From assembly GCA_001821915.1 (NCBI GenBank), contig MHOR01000004.1, positions 1-14,146 of the forward strand: 14,146 bases of DNA. The letters are read 5' to 3'. This document shows, one piece after another, positions 1 through 6,454 of the stretch. Made by a program: the position numbers and the translations under genes. How positions within the stretch are numbered: position 1 is the first letter of the stretch; every line of letters starts with the position of its first letter. This DNA comes from Candidatus Staskawiczbacteria bacterium RIFCSPHIGHO2_02_FULL_34_10 (GTDB lineage Bacteria > Patescibacteriota > Minisyncoccia > Minisyncoccales > Staskawiczbacteraceae). Under the pieces are notes generated by a model, which saw only the letters and a list, made by a program, of their open reading frames with translations, did not search any database and was not told where the DNA came from.

Positions 1-31
1 ATTATAAATAACCAAATTAACATTTTTGTAA

Positions 32-150
32 TAGACCTGTTGCGCAATAAGGTTCGTGACGAAAATCGAAGATTTTGAAGCTGGAAATTTGATATAATTT
101 CCAGCCGAAATATGCAGTTTACAGTAAAAGTTTATTACGCAACAGGTCTA
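32..150. mobile_element. MITE-like element with 19-bp terminal inverted repeats
   Basis: The ends at 32-50 and 132-150 are inverted repeats matching at 18 of 19 positions (left end tagacctgttgcgcaataa). The outermost bases at both ends are TA, as expected for a TA target duplication of the IS630/Tc1-mariner type. The 119-bp interior has no ORF but holds two hairpins: 62-67 with 71-76, and 80-88 with 97-105 (9-bp perfect stem, 8-nt loop). A short, non-coding, TA-flanked element with terminal repeats fits a non-autonomous element mobilised in trans. No transposase is present, so the family assignment is inference. Confidence 0.6.
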
Positions 151-168
151 ATAAATAATATTTTAATC

Positions 169-215
169 GCTAAATTACCCTAACTATTTTAACTTTTTCC
201 CCAAGGTAGTTTAGC
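169..215. repeat. Imperfect inverted repeat downstream of the hydrolase gene
   Basis: Arms 169-179 and 205-215 are reverse complements at 10 of 11 positions, around a 25-base loop. It lies just past the minus-strand stop codon of the hydrolase gene and could shape the 3' end of that transcript. It lacks a proper T-run on the minus strand, so it is not a typical intrinsic terminator. Confidence 0.3.
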
Positions 216-222
216 TTAAATA

Positions 223-1221
223 TTAAAACAACTTTTTTGCCTCGTTCCAGATTTCGGGTTTGTTTTGCGTTTCTTTTAGCCAATACCACCATTCTGTTCC
301 CCAAAAATAAAATTCACTCAATCCTGTATTTTGCGCATAAATTATATTTTGCTTAAATTGATTTAAATTCATTGATTTCTCCTGTTCTTCAATAGAAACT
401 TCGTAAAAAAGTTTATAAGCCCATGGTTCTGCCTGAAGTTCAGTTGATATTACATCTTTATTAAATAAATATTTTATAATCTGAGCTTTATGATAATAAA
501 AAACAGGGGGTATGGGGAAAATACCATAAAAACCAAATTTATTTGTTATATGCACCCAAACTTTTCTATACATTGTTACTCCAACTATGTCTCCAATCTT
601 TGCTGTTTTAAGCCAAGACGATTGTTCGCCCGAATCAGAAATAATTACTGGCCTTGTAGAATCAAGAGATTTTATAAGAGCGACCTCCTTAATTAAAAAA
701 TCTTTGTCATACCACGGACACTGTCCAAACTTAAATAAAGGCTCATTTTCTGCCTGCCATGCAACTATAGCCTCACTGCCTTTATATCTTATTATAACTT
801 CTTTTATATACTTTAAAATCTCGTCTTGTTGTTCTTGTTTTGAAAGTCTATTCGCCCACATTGGAACATGGCACTCAGGCCATCTGCCGGTTTTCATTCC
901 AACAACATAAATTATTTTGGCTTTGTGCTTTTCTGCTTGGCTTATCTGCCAATCAACATCATTAAAGTAAAAGTCATTTCTCTTGCCTTCAATCCAATCC
1001 CATTGGGGGAGTATTTTTATATTCTTTACTCCCAAGTCATTTAAAATTGCCAAATAAGTTTCTTTCCAATTAAGTTTTAACGCTTCTGACTGCATTTGCG
1101 AAAAGTTAACCCCCCAGATTATTTTTTTTTGCTCTGGCGCTTTGGCGATAAAAAAATAATATAGCACAAACAAAACCAAAATAATAAAGATAATAGAAAT
1201 CATTTTTAAAAACTTATTCAT
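223..1221 (-). CDS. Membrane-anchored clan GH-A-like glycoside hydrolase (cellulase/beta-galactosidase-type TIM barrel)
   Basis: The 332-residue protein begins with one hydrophobic segment (about residues 7-25) after a short basic N-terminus, so it is probably tethered outside the membrane or secreted. The rest looks like a (beta/alpha)8 hydrolase. WQAENEP at 155-161 matches the clan-A 'NEP' acid/base motif (E160), and STELQAEPW near 259-267 is a good candidate for the strand carrying the nucleophile (E261 or E265). Aromatic residues such as WGTEWWYW (308-315) suit a sugar-binding cleft. The substrate cannot be read from sequence. It follows the glycosyltransferase gene by 24 bases on the same strand, which suggests a shared role in surface glycan metabolism. 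No Shine-Dalgarno precedes the ATG; codon 7 (ATG) is an alternative start. Confidence 0.75.
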   Translation of the reverse strand: MNKFLKMISIIFIILVLFVLYYFFIAKAPEQKKIIWGVNFSQMQSEALKLNWKETYLAILNDLGVKNIKILPQWDWIEGKRNDFYFNDVDWQISQAEKHKAKIIYVVGMKTGRWPECHVPMWANRLSKQEQQDEILKYIKEVIIRYKGSEAIVAWQAENEPLFKFGQCPWYDKDFLIKEVALIKSLDSTRPVIISDSGEQSSWLKTAKIGDIVGVTMYRKVWVHITNKFGFYGIFPIPPVFYYHKAQIIKYLFNKDVISTELQAEPWAYKLFYEVSIEEQEKSMNLNQFKQNIIYAQNTGLSEFYFWGTEWWYWLKETQNKPEIWNEAKKLF

Positions 1222-1234
1222 TAATTTGAAATTT

Positions 1235-1270
1235 TATCGAGAAAATTACCCTTTGATAATTTTCTCGATA
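1235..1270 (-). promoter_or_regulatory. Intercistronic hairpin, 14-bp perfect stem with 8-nt loop
   Basis: Positions 1235-1248 and 1257-1270 are exact reverse complements around loop 1249-1256. The hairpin covers the last codons and stop of the glycosyltransferase gene and ends 13 bases before the hydrolase ATG. On the minus-strand RNA the loop reads tcaaaggg. It could attenuate, process or stabilise the message between the two genes; there is no T-run for a classical terminator. Confidence 0.55.
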
Positions 1271-2550
1271 TTGTATGTTCCCATTTTTTCTATTTCAATA
1301 AATCCTTGCATTGCAACCTCAGCTAAATCCCCCCCCCTCAATAAATCAAAAAGCCATTGATCTGTGTATTTTGGATTTTCTTGTAAAATAGCGCTTCCAA
1401 TATGCATAAGCCATTTTCTGTTAAAATCTTCTTGCGATCCAATTGAAGGCTCAATTATTATGGGTATTCCAAGTCCTGCGTAAAATGAAAGTTCTGAGGG
1501 TTTTGTCATTAAAATATCTGTTGTTCTTAGTGCTTGATTGAATTTATTAAAATAATCTTTTATATTTTTACTATATAATATATTTGCAAAACCATCTAAT
1601 TTTAAATCTTTTATTTTACTTTCAAAATATTTTTTTAATCCCTCTCTTGTTCCAATTGAAATAATCATTCTTAATTCTTTATTTTCTATTTTTTCTTTCA
1701 AGTTTTGCAGTATTCGCAAAGCTATTTCCTTTTGTGCCCCAGCACCCCCTATTGAAAACATCAATGTTAAAGAATGGTTTGGTAGTTTGGGCAAACTACC
1801 TAAATGGGTTTTAATTAAAGGCGCATATAAATGTTGATACCTCTTATTAGGGTCTAAGTTTAATATACGGTAGGCTAAATCTTTTTTTACAGTTTCCATA
1901 TTCTTGCCAATATTTTCTTTAGGCAAGGGATAGCCGGTTAAAATAATATTTTCTGGGGATACGCCATAAAGTTTCAAGCGATCGCGAGTCCATGTGTTTG
2001 ACGCGCAATATTTAATTCTGCTTTTTTTAGGATCCAAAGAAACCCATGCCCTCGCAATATCGGCGTCGCATATTACGCAATAAATATCATTTGGATAATT
2101 AAGCTCTTCCGCCATAAAAGCAGGAGTAAAAAAAGTTGTAATTATCGGCAAAGGATTTTTTTTCAATTTTTCTATTAAATCCTTGCCCCAGCCCCTTCTT
2201 ATAAAATAAAAAATAATTTTTTCGGCTAAATTTGATTTTGATAAATCTCTTTTCGGATAATATCTCATAATTCTTTGGAAACTATCAAAAAACAAAAAAA
2301 TAGCAAGTCCAATAAATGGTATTTTCCTAAATCTTGATATGAATTCATATGAAGATTTGCTTGTTTGCCAAAACTTCTCATCTTTTTTAGGAATGCCTTG
2401 ATAATTATTAGCATTTATAATATTTCCATTAAACGCAACATCTCTTAAAGGATATGCTGTTCTTTGGTGGCCATAACCCATATCTACTCCCACAACCCAT
2501 GCCTTTTTACCTTCTTGTGAATTATTTTTAAGCATACGGTAATTATACAT
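1246..2550 (-). CDS. GT-B fold glycosyltransferase, MurG/MGDG-synthase-like (GT28-type)
   Basis: The 434-residue protein has the layout of a GT-B enzyme related to MurG and diacylglycerol glycosyltransferases. An N-terminal glycine-rich acceptor-side loop reads DMGYGH (23-28). The C-terminal half has FSIGGAGAQ (265-273), resembling the nucleotide-sugar-binding glycine loop, and MTKPSELSFYAGLGIPII (348-365) followed by GSQE (371-374), the counterpart of the GT28 'TKPGG..E' donor-binding motif. A hydrophobic stretch at about 79-90 (FIGLAIFLFFDS) could dock it on the membrane. It probably transfers a sugar from a nucleotide donor to a lipid or cell-surface acceptor; donor and acceptor are unknown. 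No clear Shine-Dalgarno; the ATG at codon 6 is an alternative start. The hydrolase gene follows on the same strand. Confidence 0.75.
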   Translation of the reverse strand: MYNYRMLKNNSQEGKKAWVVGVDMGYGHQRTAYPLRDVAFNGNIINANNYQGIPKKDEKFWQTSKSSYEFISRFRKIPFIGLAIFLFFDSFQRIMRYYPKRDLSKSNLAEKIIFYFIRRGWGKDLIEKLKKNPLPIITTFFTPAFMAEELNYPNDIYCVICDADIARAWVSLDPKKSRIKYCASNTWTRDRLKLYGVSPENIILTGYPLPKENIGKNMETVKKDLAYRILNLDPNKRYQHLYAPLIKTHLGSLPKLPNHSLTLMFSIGGAGAQKEIALRILQNLKEKIENKELRMIISIGTREGLKKYFESKIKDLKLDGFANILYSKNIKDYFNKFNQALRTTDILMTKPSELSFYAGLGIPIIIEPSIGSQEDFNRKWLMHIGSAILQENPKYTDQWLFDLLRGGDLAEVAMQGFIEIEKMGTYNIEKIIKG

Positions 2551-2570
2551 TATTTAATGGTAAGTGAGAA

Positions 2571-2598
2571 TATTAATACGTATATTAATACGTATAAT
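2571..2598 (+). promoter_or_regulatory. Divergent promoter region with a 12-bp tandem repeat and -10-like box
   Basis: The unit tattaatacgta occurs twice back to back (2571-2582 and 2583-2594). Each copy carries the 8-bp palindrome ATACGTAT (2576-2583, 2588-2595), so the palindrome centres are 12 bp apart. TATAAT at 2593-2598 overlaps the end of the array and could be the -10 box for the plus-strand gene, although no good -35 is seen. The spacer between the divergent genes (2551-2697) holds nothing else clear. The paired palindromes look like operator sites; that is inference. Confidence 0.4.
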
Positions 2599-2697
2599 GT
2601 ACTTTAATATAAATATGTGGCATAATGAACTTTGTTTGAGTTTACTTGGAGTAACCTTAAACATTTAGTTCCTTTACAAGATGTAGAGAGGTAAAGA

Positions 2698-3201
2698 ATG
2701 AACAATTTCATGACATATCCAGCGGTAATAAATCCAAATCCAAAAGCAATTATTAAATATTGCATCGATCCGAGATTTGTTATTGCATTTAAAGGATTCA
2801 TTAAAGATTTGGGTTTTGATGATGAAGTAGATATTGTAAAAAAGTTTGCAGGAGGCCCAGTGGCTCTTGCGCACCCAAAAGAAATGCCAAGCCGATCTAA
2901 ATGGTTAAGAAAACAACTCGAATTTGATTGTGATAAATTTTCTTCAATAGAAACACTTATTGCCATCATGCACGAAGATTGTGCATACTATCATACTGTT
3001 CCAAATAAATGCCATCGGCTAGGAAAAGAAAGAAGCGACCTTCCATTCATCGGAAGCTTCTTAAAACATTACTTTCCGAGTAAAGAAATACGGCTTTATT
3101 ACGCTAGATTCACAAAAAATAAAACCAAAATTACTTTCGAAGAAGTCGAACAACTCAAAAAAGTTTATCTAACAGAACCATTAAAAATCCTAACATCATA
3201 A
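2698..3201 (+). CDS. Small beta-carbonic-anhydrase-like protein
   Basis: The 167-residue cytosolic protein shows the beta-carbonic-anhydrase zinc-site pattern: CIDPR at 22-26 (CxDxR: C22 ligand, D24/R26 dyad), FAGG at 50-53 where the family has NAGG, and MHEDC at 91-95 (HxxC: H92 and C95 ligands) followed by a Tyr-rich stretch. The length fits short beta-class members. If active it would interconvert CO2 and bicarbonate. The family Asn before AGG is not conserved (Phe here), and activity could differ. The start is well supported by a strong Shine-Dalgarno (gagagg, 2686-2691) 6 bases before ATG. It is the only plus-strand gene, lies between two minus-strand genes, and has its own terminator, suggesting an inserted cassette. 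The antisense frame at 2604-2969 lacks any such support. Confidence 0.6.
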   Translation: MNNFMTYPAVINPNPKAIIKYCIDPRFVIAFKGFIKDLGFDDEVDIVKKFAGGPVALAHPKEMPSRSKWLRKQLEFDCDKFSSIETLIAIMHEDCAYYHTVPNKCHRLGKERSDLPFIGSFLKHYFPSKEIRLYYARFTKNKTKITFEEVEQLKKVYLTEPLKILTS

Positions 3202-3210
3202 AAATATTAA

Positions 3211-3243
3211 AGCCGTGGGCAACCCCTCTCGGCTCTTTTTTTG
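3211..3243 (+). terminator. Intrinsic terminator of the carbonic-anhydrase-like gene
   Basis: Stem agccg (3211-3215) with cggct (3230-3234) closes a 14-base loop and is followed by a T-run at 3236-3242. It starts 9 bases after the plus-strand stop codon. Confidence 0.65.
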
Positions 3244-3280
3244 TTTAGTAACCTAAAAAATATATAAAAAAACTAAACAA
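3241..3280. repeat. Short inverted repeat
   Basis: The 9-base arms ttgtttagt (3241-3249) and actaaacaa (3272-3280) are exact reverse complements around an AT-only 22-base loop. It abuts the larger nested element that follows and may belong to it. Confidence 0.4.
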
Positions 3281-3442
3281 CCCCTCACTAATTTTGCCAT
3301 AACTAAATGGTGGTAACCTCGAATACCACCTAAAAATTAAATCTTAGCGATGCTGTGGGCGAATAGCCCCACTTTTTAATTTATGCATAAATTAAAAAGT
3401 GTGCATCGCCATAATATGTTTTGCAAAATTAGTGTGTGGGTT
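3279..3442. repeat. Nested inverted-repeat element (MITE-like or structured RNA)
   Basis: This fills the convergent spacer between the carbonic-anhydrase-like gene and comEC. Outer arms 3279-3297 and 3423-3442 match almost fully; the inner 12 bases (3286-3297 with 3423-3434) match exactly. Inside are a 7-bp hairpin (3309-3315 with 3324-3330), a 7-bp arm pair (3347-3353 with 3403-3409), a GC hairpin (3355-3359 with 3368-3372) and a perfect 32-bp palindrome (3370-3401). The pairs nest into a branched fold. No ORF fits. It could be a small non-autonomous mobile element or a folded 3' region of a transcript; no direct target duplication is obvious. Confidence 0.6.
3370..3401. repeat. Perfect 32-bp palindrome
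   Basis: The two 16-base halves meet at 3385/3386 and are exact reverse complements with no loop. It is the longest perfect dyad within the nested element and could extrude as a cruciform. Confidence 0.8.
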
Positions 3443-3450
3443 AATACATT

Positions 3451-5052
3451 TTAATAACCTAGAAATTTTGGTTTTTGTTTTTTATTCAAATACCAGATTA
3501 AAATTGCTAAAACAAAATAGTAAATTACTAACCAAATCCAAGAAATATTTTTGAATGTTTTTACCGCCCATGGTTGAGAGAAAACCTCTAATACTTTTAT
3601 TACGTAAGTTAATAGCGCTATGCAGGGCAAAGAAAAAATAAAACCTAAAATATTTGAAAAAACTCCAAAAATAGATACTAAAAATCCTAAAATAGTCAAC
3701 AATGGAATTATAGGCAACACTAAAATATTAGTTATTGGAGAAATTAAAGATAGAGTGCCAAAGTTATATACAATGATTGGTAAGGTAAATATTTGTGCGG
3801 CAAGGGTCACAGAAATAATATCAAACAAAAGTTTAAATTTCTTTTTTAATTCTGACGATTCTTCTGTTTTTTTGTTGAATCCTAAAAAAATATCAATAAG
3901 AGGTTTTAAATAAATAATTCCCATAGAAGCTAAAAAAGAAAGCTGAAAACTTATATCATAAAATAAAAGCAAAGGATTTTGCAAAAGCATTATTGACGCC
4001 GTTAAAAATAAAATTCTTGAACTAGTATTTTGTCTGCCTAAAACTCCTGCCAAAAGAACTAAAGAACCCATAATGGCGGCCCTTACTCCTGAAACGGGAA
4101 ATCCAATGAGCACTATATAAATCCAAATAAAAAATATTGCCAAAATACTGGCTTGTTGGCGCCATAATCTTAGCGCTAATAAAAATGCTGTTATTATTGA
4201 AATAACAATAACTATATTACTTCCTGAAACGGCCGTTATATGACTTAAACCAGTTTTACTAAACTTATCTTTTAAATCTTTTGACATACTTTTATCATTA
4301 CCAAAAACCACGCCTTTTAAAATATCACTATTTGGAGGGGAAAAATTCATATTAATTGAATCTATTAATTTGTCTTTTAAAAATAATATTTTTTCATATA
4401 AAAAAGAACCTGCATTATAATCGTGCTTTTGTGAAATTAGTTCTATTTTTGGAAAATCCATTACAGAATAAATTCCATCTTTCATTAAATAACTTTTGTA
4501 ATCAAAATCTTCAAATACTGCAGGTGTTTTTAATTTTCCAGTAATTTTTACGGTGTCTAAATATTGATACTCTGGGTAACGTTGCAAAGTAACTAATATA
4601 ATACTTCCTGGACGCATACCATAAATCTGACGGCCGTCAGATTTATGGTATGCGTCCTCAATTTTTAAACTTTCGGTTCTAATTTTTATTTTTGATAATG
4701 TATCTCTTATATCTGGTTCGGCTATAATTTGGCCTGTTAGGGTAACTTTTTCTGGCGCGTCATTTAATTGGCTTAGTTTATCATTTAAAATATTAAATTC
4801 AGAAATTTGAACACGCATAATTCCTAGTATTAAAAACAAAATACAAAAATAAAAAATAAAAATGTTATTTTGATGTTTCCCCATAATCGACGGCCGTCGA
4901 TTATCAGGAATTACAAATAAAATAATCATTATTAAAACCCCTAAAAACAAAATCCCCCAGATATAAATCTGAGGGATTCTAATAATTGAACTTATGAATA
5001 TTCCAATAATAAAAAAAATACAAAGGCAAAAAAGCGCTTTAGAGGGAGTCAT
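3451..5052 (-). CDS. comEC: ComEC/Rec2-family DNA-uptake channel, without the metallo-beta-lactamase domain
   Basis: The 533-residue protein has N-terminal membrane helices (about 7-24, 28-48, 63-80), a soluble OB-like region (about 103-205, DUF4131-like) and a polytopic Competence domain with the family hallmark TGLSHITAVSGSNI (267-280). ComEC proteins form the inner-membrane channel that passes transforming single-stranded DNA into the cytoplasm. Full-length relatives are usually 700 residues or more and end in a metallo-beta-lactamase-like domain. This one stops just after a last membrane helix at KKQKPKFLGY, so that domain is absent or encoded elsewhere. The gene holds two in-frame palindromes (4611-4656 and 4883-4904). 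It follows the unknown charged gene by 37 bases. No Shine-Dalgarno is visible. Confidence 0.88.
   Translation of the reverse strand: MTPSKALFCLCIFFIIGIFISSIIRIPQIYIWGILFLGVLIMIILFVIPDNRRPSIMGKHQNNIFIFYFCILFLILGIMRVQISEFNILNDKLSQLNDAPEKVTLTGQIIAEPDIRDTLSKIKIRTESLKIEDAYHKSDGRQIYGMRPGSIILVTLQRYPEYQYLDTVKITGKLKTPAVFEDFDYKSYLMKDGIYSVMDFPKIELISQKHDYNAGSFLYEKILFLKDKLIDSINMNFSPPNSDILKGVVFGNDKSMSKDLKDKFSKTGLSHITAVSGSNIVIVISIITAFLLALRLWRQQASILAIFFIWIYIVLIGFPVSGVRAAIMGSLVLLAGVLGRQNTSSRILFLTASIMLLQNPLLLFYDISFQLSFLASMGIIYLKPLIDIFLGFNKKTEESSELKKKFKLLFDIISVTLAAQIFTLPIIVYNFGTLSLISPITNILVLPIIPLLTILGFLVSIFGVFSNILGFIFSLPCIALLTYVIKVLEVFSQPWAVKTFKNISWIWLVIYYFVLAILIWYLNKKQKPKFLGY
4611..4656. repeat. Perfect 46-bp palindrome inside comEC
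   Basis: Two 23-base halves meeting at 4633/4634 are exact reverse complements with no loop; the centre reads gacggccgtc. On the coding strand it encodes residues 133-147 (DAYHKSDGRQIYGMR) in the loop region of the soluble domain without breaking the frame. Its core recurs at 4889-4898. This resembles palindromic elements inserted in frame into genes, as known for Rickettsia, although no sequence kinship with those is claimed. Confidence 0.9.
4883..4904. repeat. Perfect 22-bp palindrome inside comEC with the same core
   Basis: Positions 4883-4893 and 4894-4904 are exact reverse complements around the same 10-bp core gacggccgtc as the 46-bp palindrome. It encodes part of PDNRRPSIM (residues 49-57) in the loop after the second membrane helix. 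The core is read in a different codon phase here than in the other copy. Confidence 0.85.
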
Positions 5053-5089
5053 TTTAGTAAAGCTTTTTTATAAAAAATTTTCGGCATAC

Positions 5090-6151
5090 TTAACCTATTT
5101 CTGCAAGAATTAATTCCTTTATCTTTTCTACCAAGCCTTCTTGATTTGGTAAGTTTTGTAAAGAAAGATTCGTTGACGCAAGGTATATCTTTGCATCTTT
5201 TTTAGAATATTTTAAGCCCTTATGATCCCTATTAAATTTTTTTCTAAACCCTTCTATAATACGTATTGCATGTTCTGCATCATAACTTTCTTCTTTTCCA
5301 TCAATAGTGGTTCCGTTAATCTCTTTTTTGCTTCTTAAGGTTTCAAACAATTCATCAAAACTATTCGCATCTTCTATGCTTTTTGTCAGTTCCCCCTCTT
5401 CCCTTACCGTTGAAGGCAATATTTCTGGATTATTTTTTTCAGACTTATCCTCTAAAAGTTCTTCTATTGCTCCATTTACTGCGTTATCTACATCTTCATT
5501 AGATAATTTAGATATGCCTCTCAATCCTAAAATTCTCATAAATTTGTCTGCAATTTCAACAGTAAGCATAGGCCAATTAGTTCTAGGGTCAAACGAGTAA
5601 TCATATTTTTCATCCCTTCCTTTATTCTCCTTAAGCTTAACTTCGTCAGCTAATTCGGCACCTCTCAATCCCATTTTTCTAAAGGATTTATAACCCACCT
5701 TGATAGCTCCTAAAGTAATGCTTACTGGCGTCATCGCAAGTAAATCTAACACTCCTATTATTTTCCCTGTTACCCCTTTTGCTGATTTTATTGGTAATGG
5801 CTCACCAATTGCTTTATCTCCAATTTTTCTAAACTTATTCAGCGTTCTGCCTATTTCTTTAAAAACGCCTACTTCTTCATTCTCCTCTACTTCTACATCT
5901 TCTTCTGCCACAGGCAATTTTTCTTCAATAACTTTACTAGATTCTACTTCTTCTGGCTTAATTGGCTCGTCTGCTTTGCTTACTTCTTCTAAAATAATTG
6001 CATCAATATCTGATTCACTCCAATTTTCTATGGTTTCGCTTATTGGTTTTTCCTGTTGAGCTTTTAAATCTTGGTTATTTTCAGATTTATCAAATACTTC
6101 ATCTACCTCTTTTCTTGCTTTTAGTATTTCCTCAGAATCATCTGCCCCCAA
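5090..6151 (-). CDS. Unrecognised charged protein, main reading frame (likely 3' part of a frameshifted gene)
   Basis: The 353-residue frame is hydrophilic. It has an acidic, Glu-rich N-terminal third (to about residue 97), an amphipathic-to-hydrophobic middle (about 129-155, GKIIGVLDLLAMTPVSI) and a charged helical C-terminus. I recognise no family. The only start codon available is TTG at 6151, inside an open frame that runs back to 6262 with no ATG or GTG. The upstream sequence in this frame (encoding VVEVFDKPPLLGK and onward) looks like normal protein. The short ORF at 6244-6432 overlaps it and would join it by a -1 shift at an A7 run, giving one protein of about 447 residues. It lies between ftsZ and comEC on the same strand, so a cell-envelope role is possible but unproven. 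Confidence 0.6.
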   Translation of the reverse strand: MGADDSEEILKARKEVDEVFDKSENNQDLKAQQEKPISETIENWSESDIDAIILEEVSKADEPIKPEEVESSKVIEEKLPVAEEDVEVEENEEVGVFKEIGRTLNKFRKIGDKAIGEPLPIKSAKGVTGKIIGVLDLLAMTPVSITLGAIKVGYKSFRKMGLRGAELADEVKLKENKGRDEKYDYSFDPRTNWPMLTVEIADKFMRILGLRGISKLSNEDVDNAVNGAIEELLEDKSEKNNPEILPSTVREEGELTKSIEDANSFDELFETLRSKKEINGTTIDGKEESYDAEHAIRIIEGFRKKFNRDHKGLKYSKKDAKIYLASTNLSLQNLPNQEGLVEKIKELILAEIG

Positions 6152-6243
6152 AATTATATTATCATTTGCACTTTTTTTAACCCTTTTTTTAGCTTTAGGT
6201 TTTTCTAATTTTCCTAATAATGGAGGTTTATCAAAAACTTCTA

Positions 6244-6432
6244 CTACTGTTCTTTTTTTGGCTCATCAACAGGTATTTCGGGCATTTTTTTTGCCTTTCT
6301 TCCTCTTTTAAAATTATCCTTCAAAGCTTCTGCCTCAGCGTCTAATACTGCTCTCTCTTTAACCCAATCGGGTATACTATTTTCTCTGGACCCATTTTCT
6401 ATACTTACTTTTTGGGCAATATTTTTTGGCAT
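6244..6432 (-). CDS. Short charged ORF, probable 5' part of the frameshifted gene
   Basis: The 62-residue frame starts at ATG 6432, 22 bases after the ftsZ stop. It encodes a charged protein (IPDWVKERAVLDAEAEAL, then a Lys/Arg patch RGRKAKK) and ends DEPKKEQ. The stop comes only three codons after an A7 run (6253-6259). Shifting back one base in that run enters the open frame of the next gene without a stop. Its length, lack of a family and immediate overlap make it more likely the N-terminus of one split gene than an independent small protein. Confidence 0.5.
   Translation of the reverse strand: MPKNIAQKVSIENGSRENSIPDWVKERAVLDAEAEALKDNFKRGRKAKKMPEIPVDEPKKEQ
6253..6259 (-). other. A7 homopolymer, possible -1 frameshift or slippage site
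   Basis: On the coding strand the zero frame reads cca aaa aaa gaa cag tag. A -1 slip on A AAA AAA continues as aga aca gta gta and leaves the stop out of frame, joining the 62- and 353-residue frames. Adding one A by transcriptional slippage gives the same fusion. A sequencing or assembly error in the run, or a true mutation, is equally possible from sequence alone. Confidence 0.5.
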
Positions 6433-6454
6433 AATTTTTTAAATTATTATATTT

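Noticed and set aside
2604..2969. Minus-strand open frame of 121 codons
   Set aside because: Overlaps the plus-strand carbonic-anhydrase-like gene, which has an SD, motifs and a terminator; this frame has none.
3279..3442. Integron attC site
   Set aside because: The RYYYAAC / GTTRRRY core sites are not found at the ends and no integrase is present.
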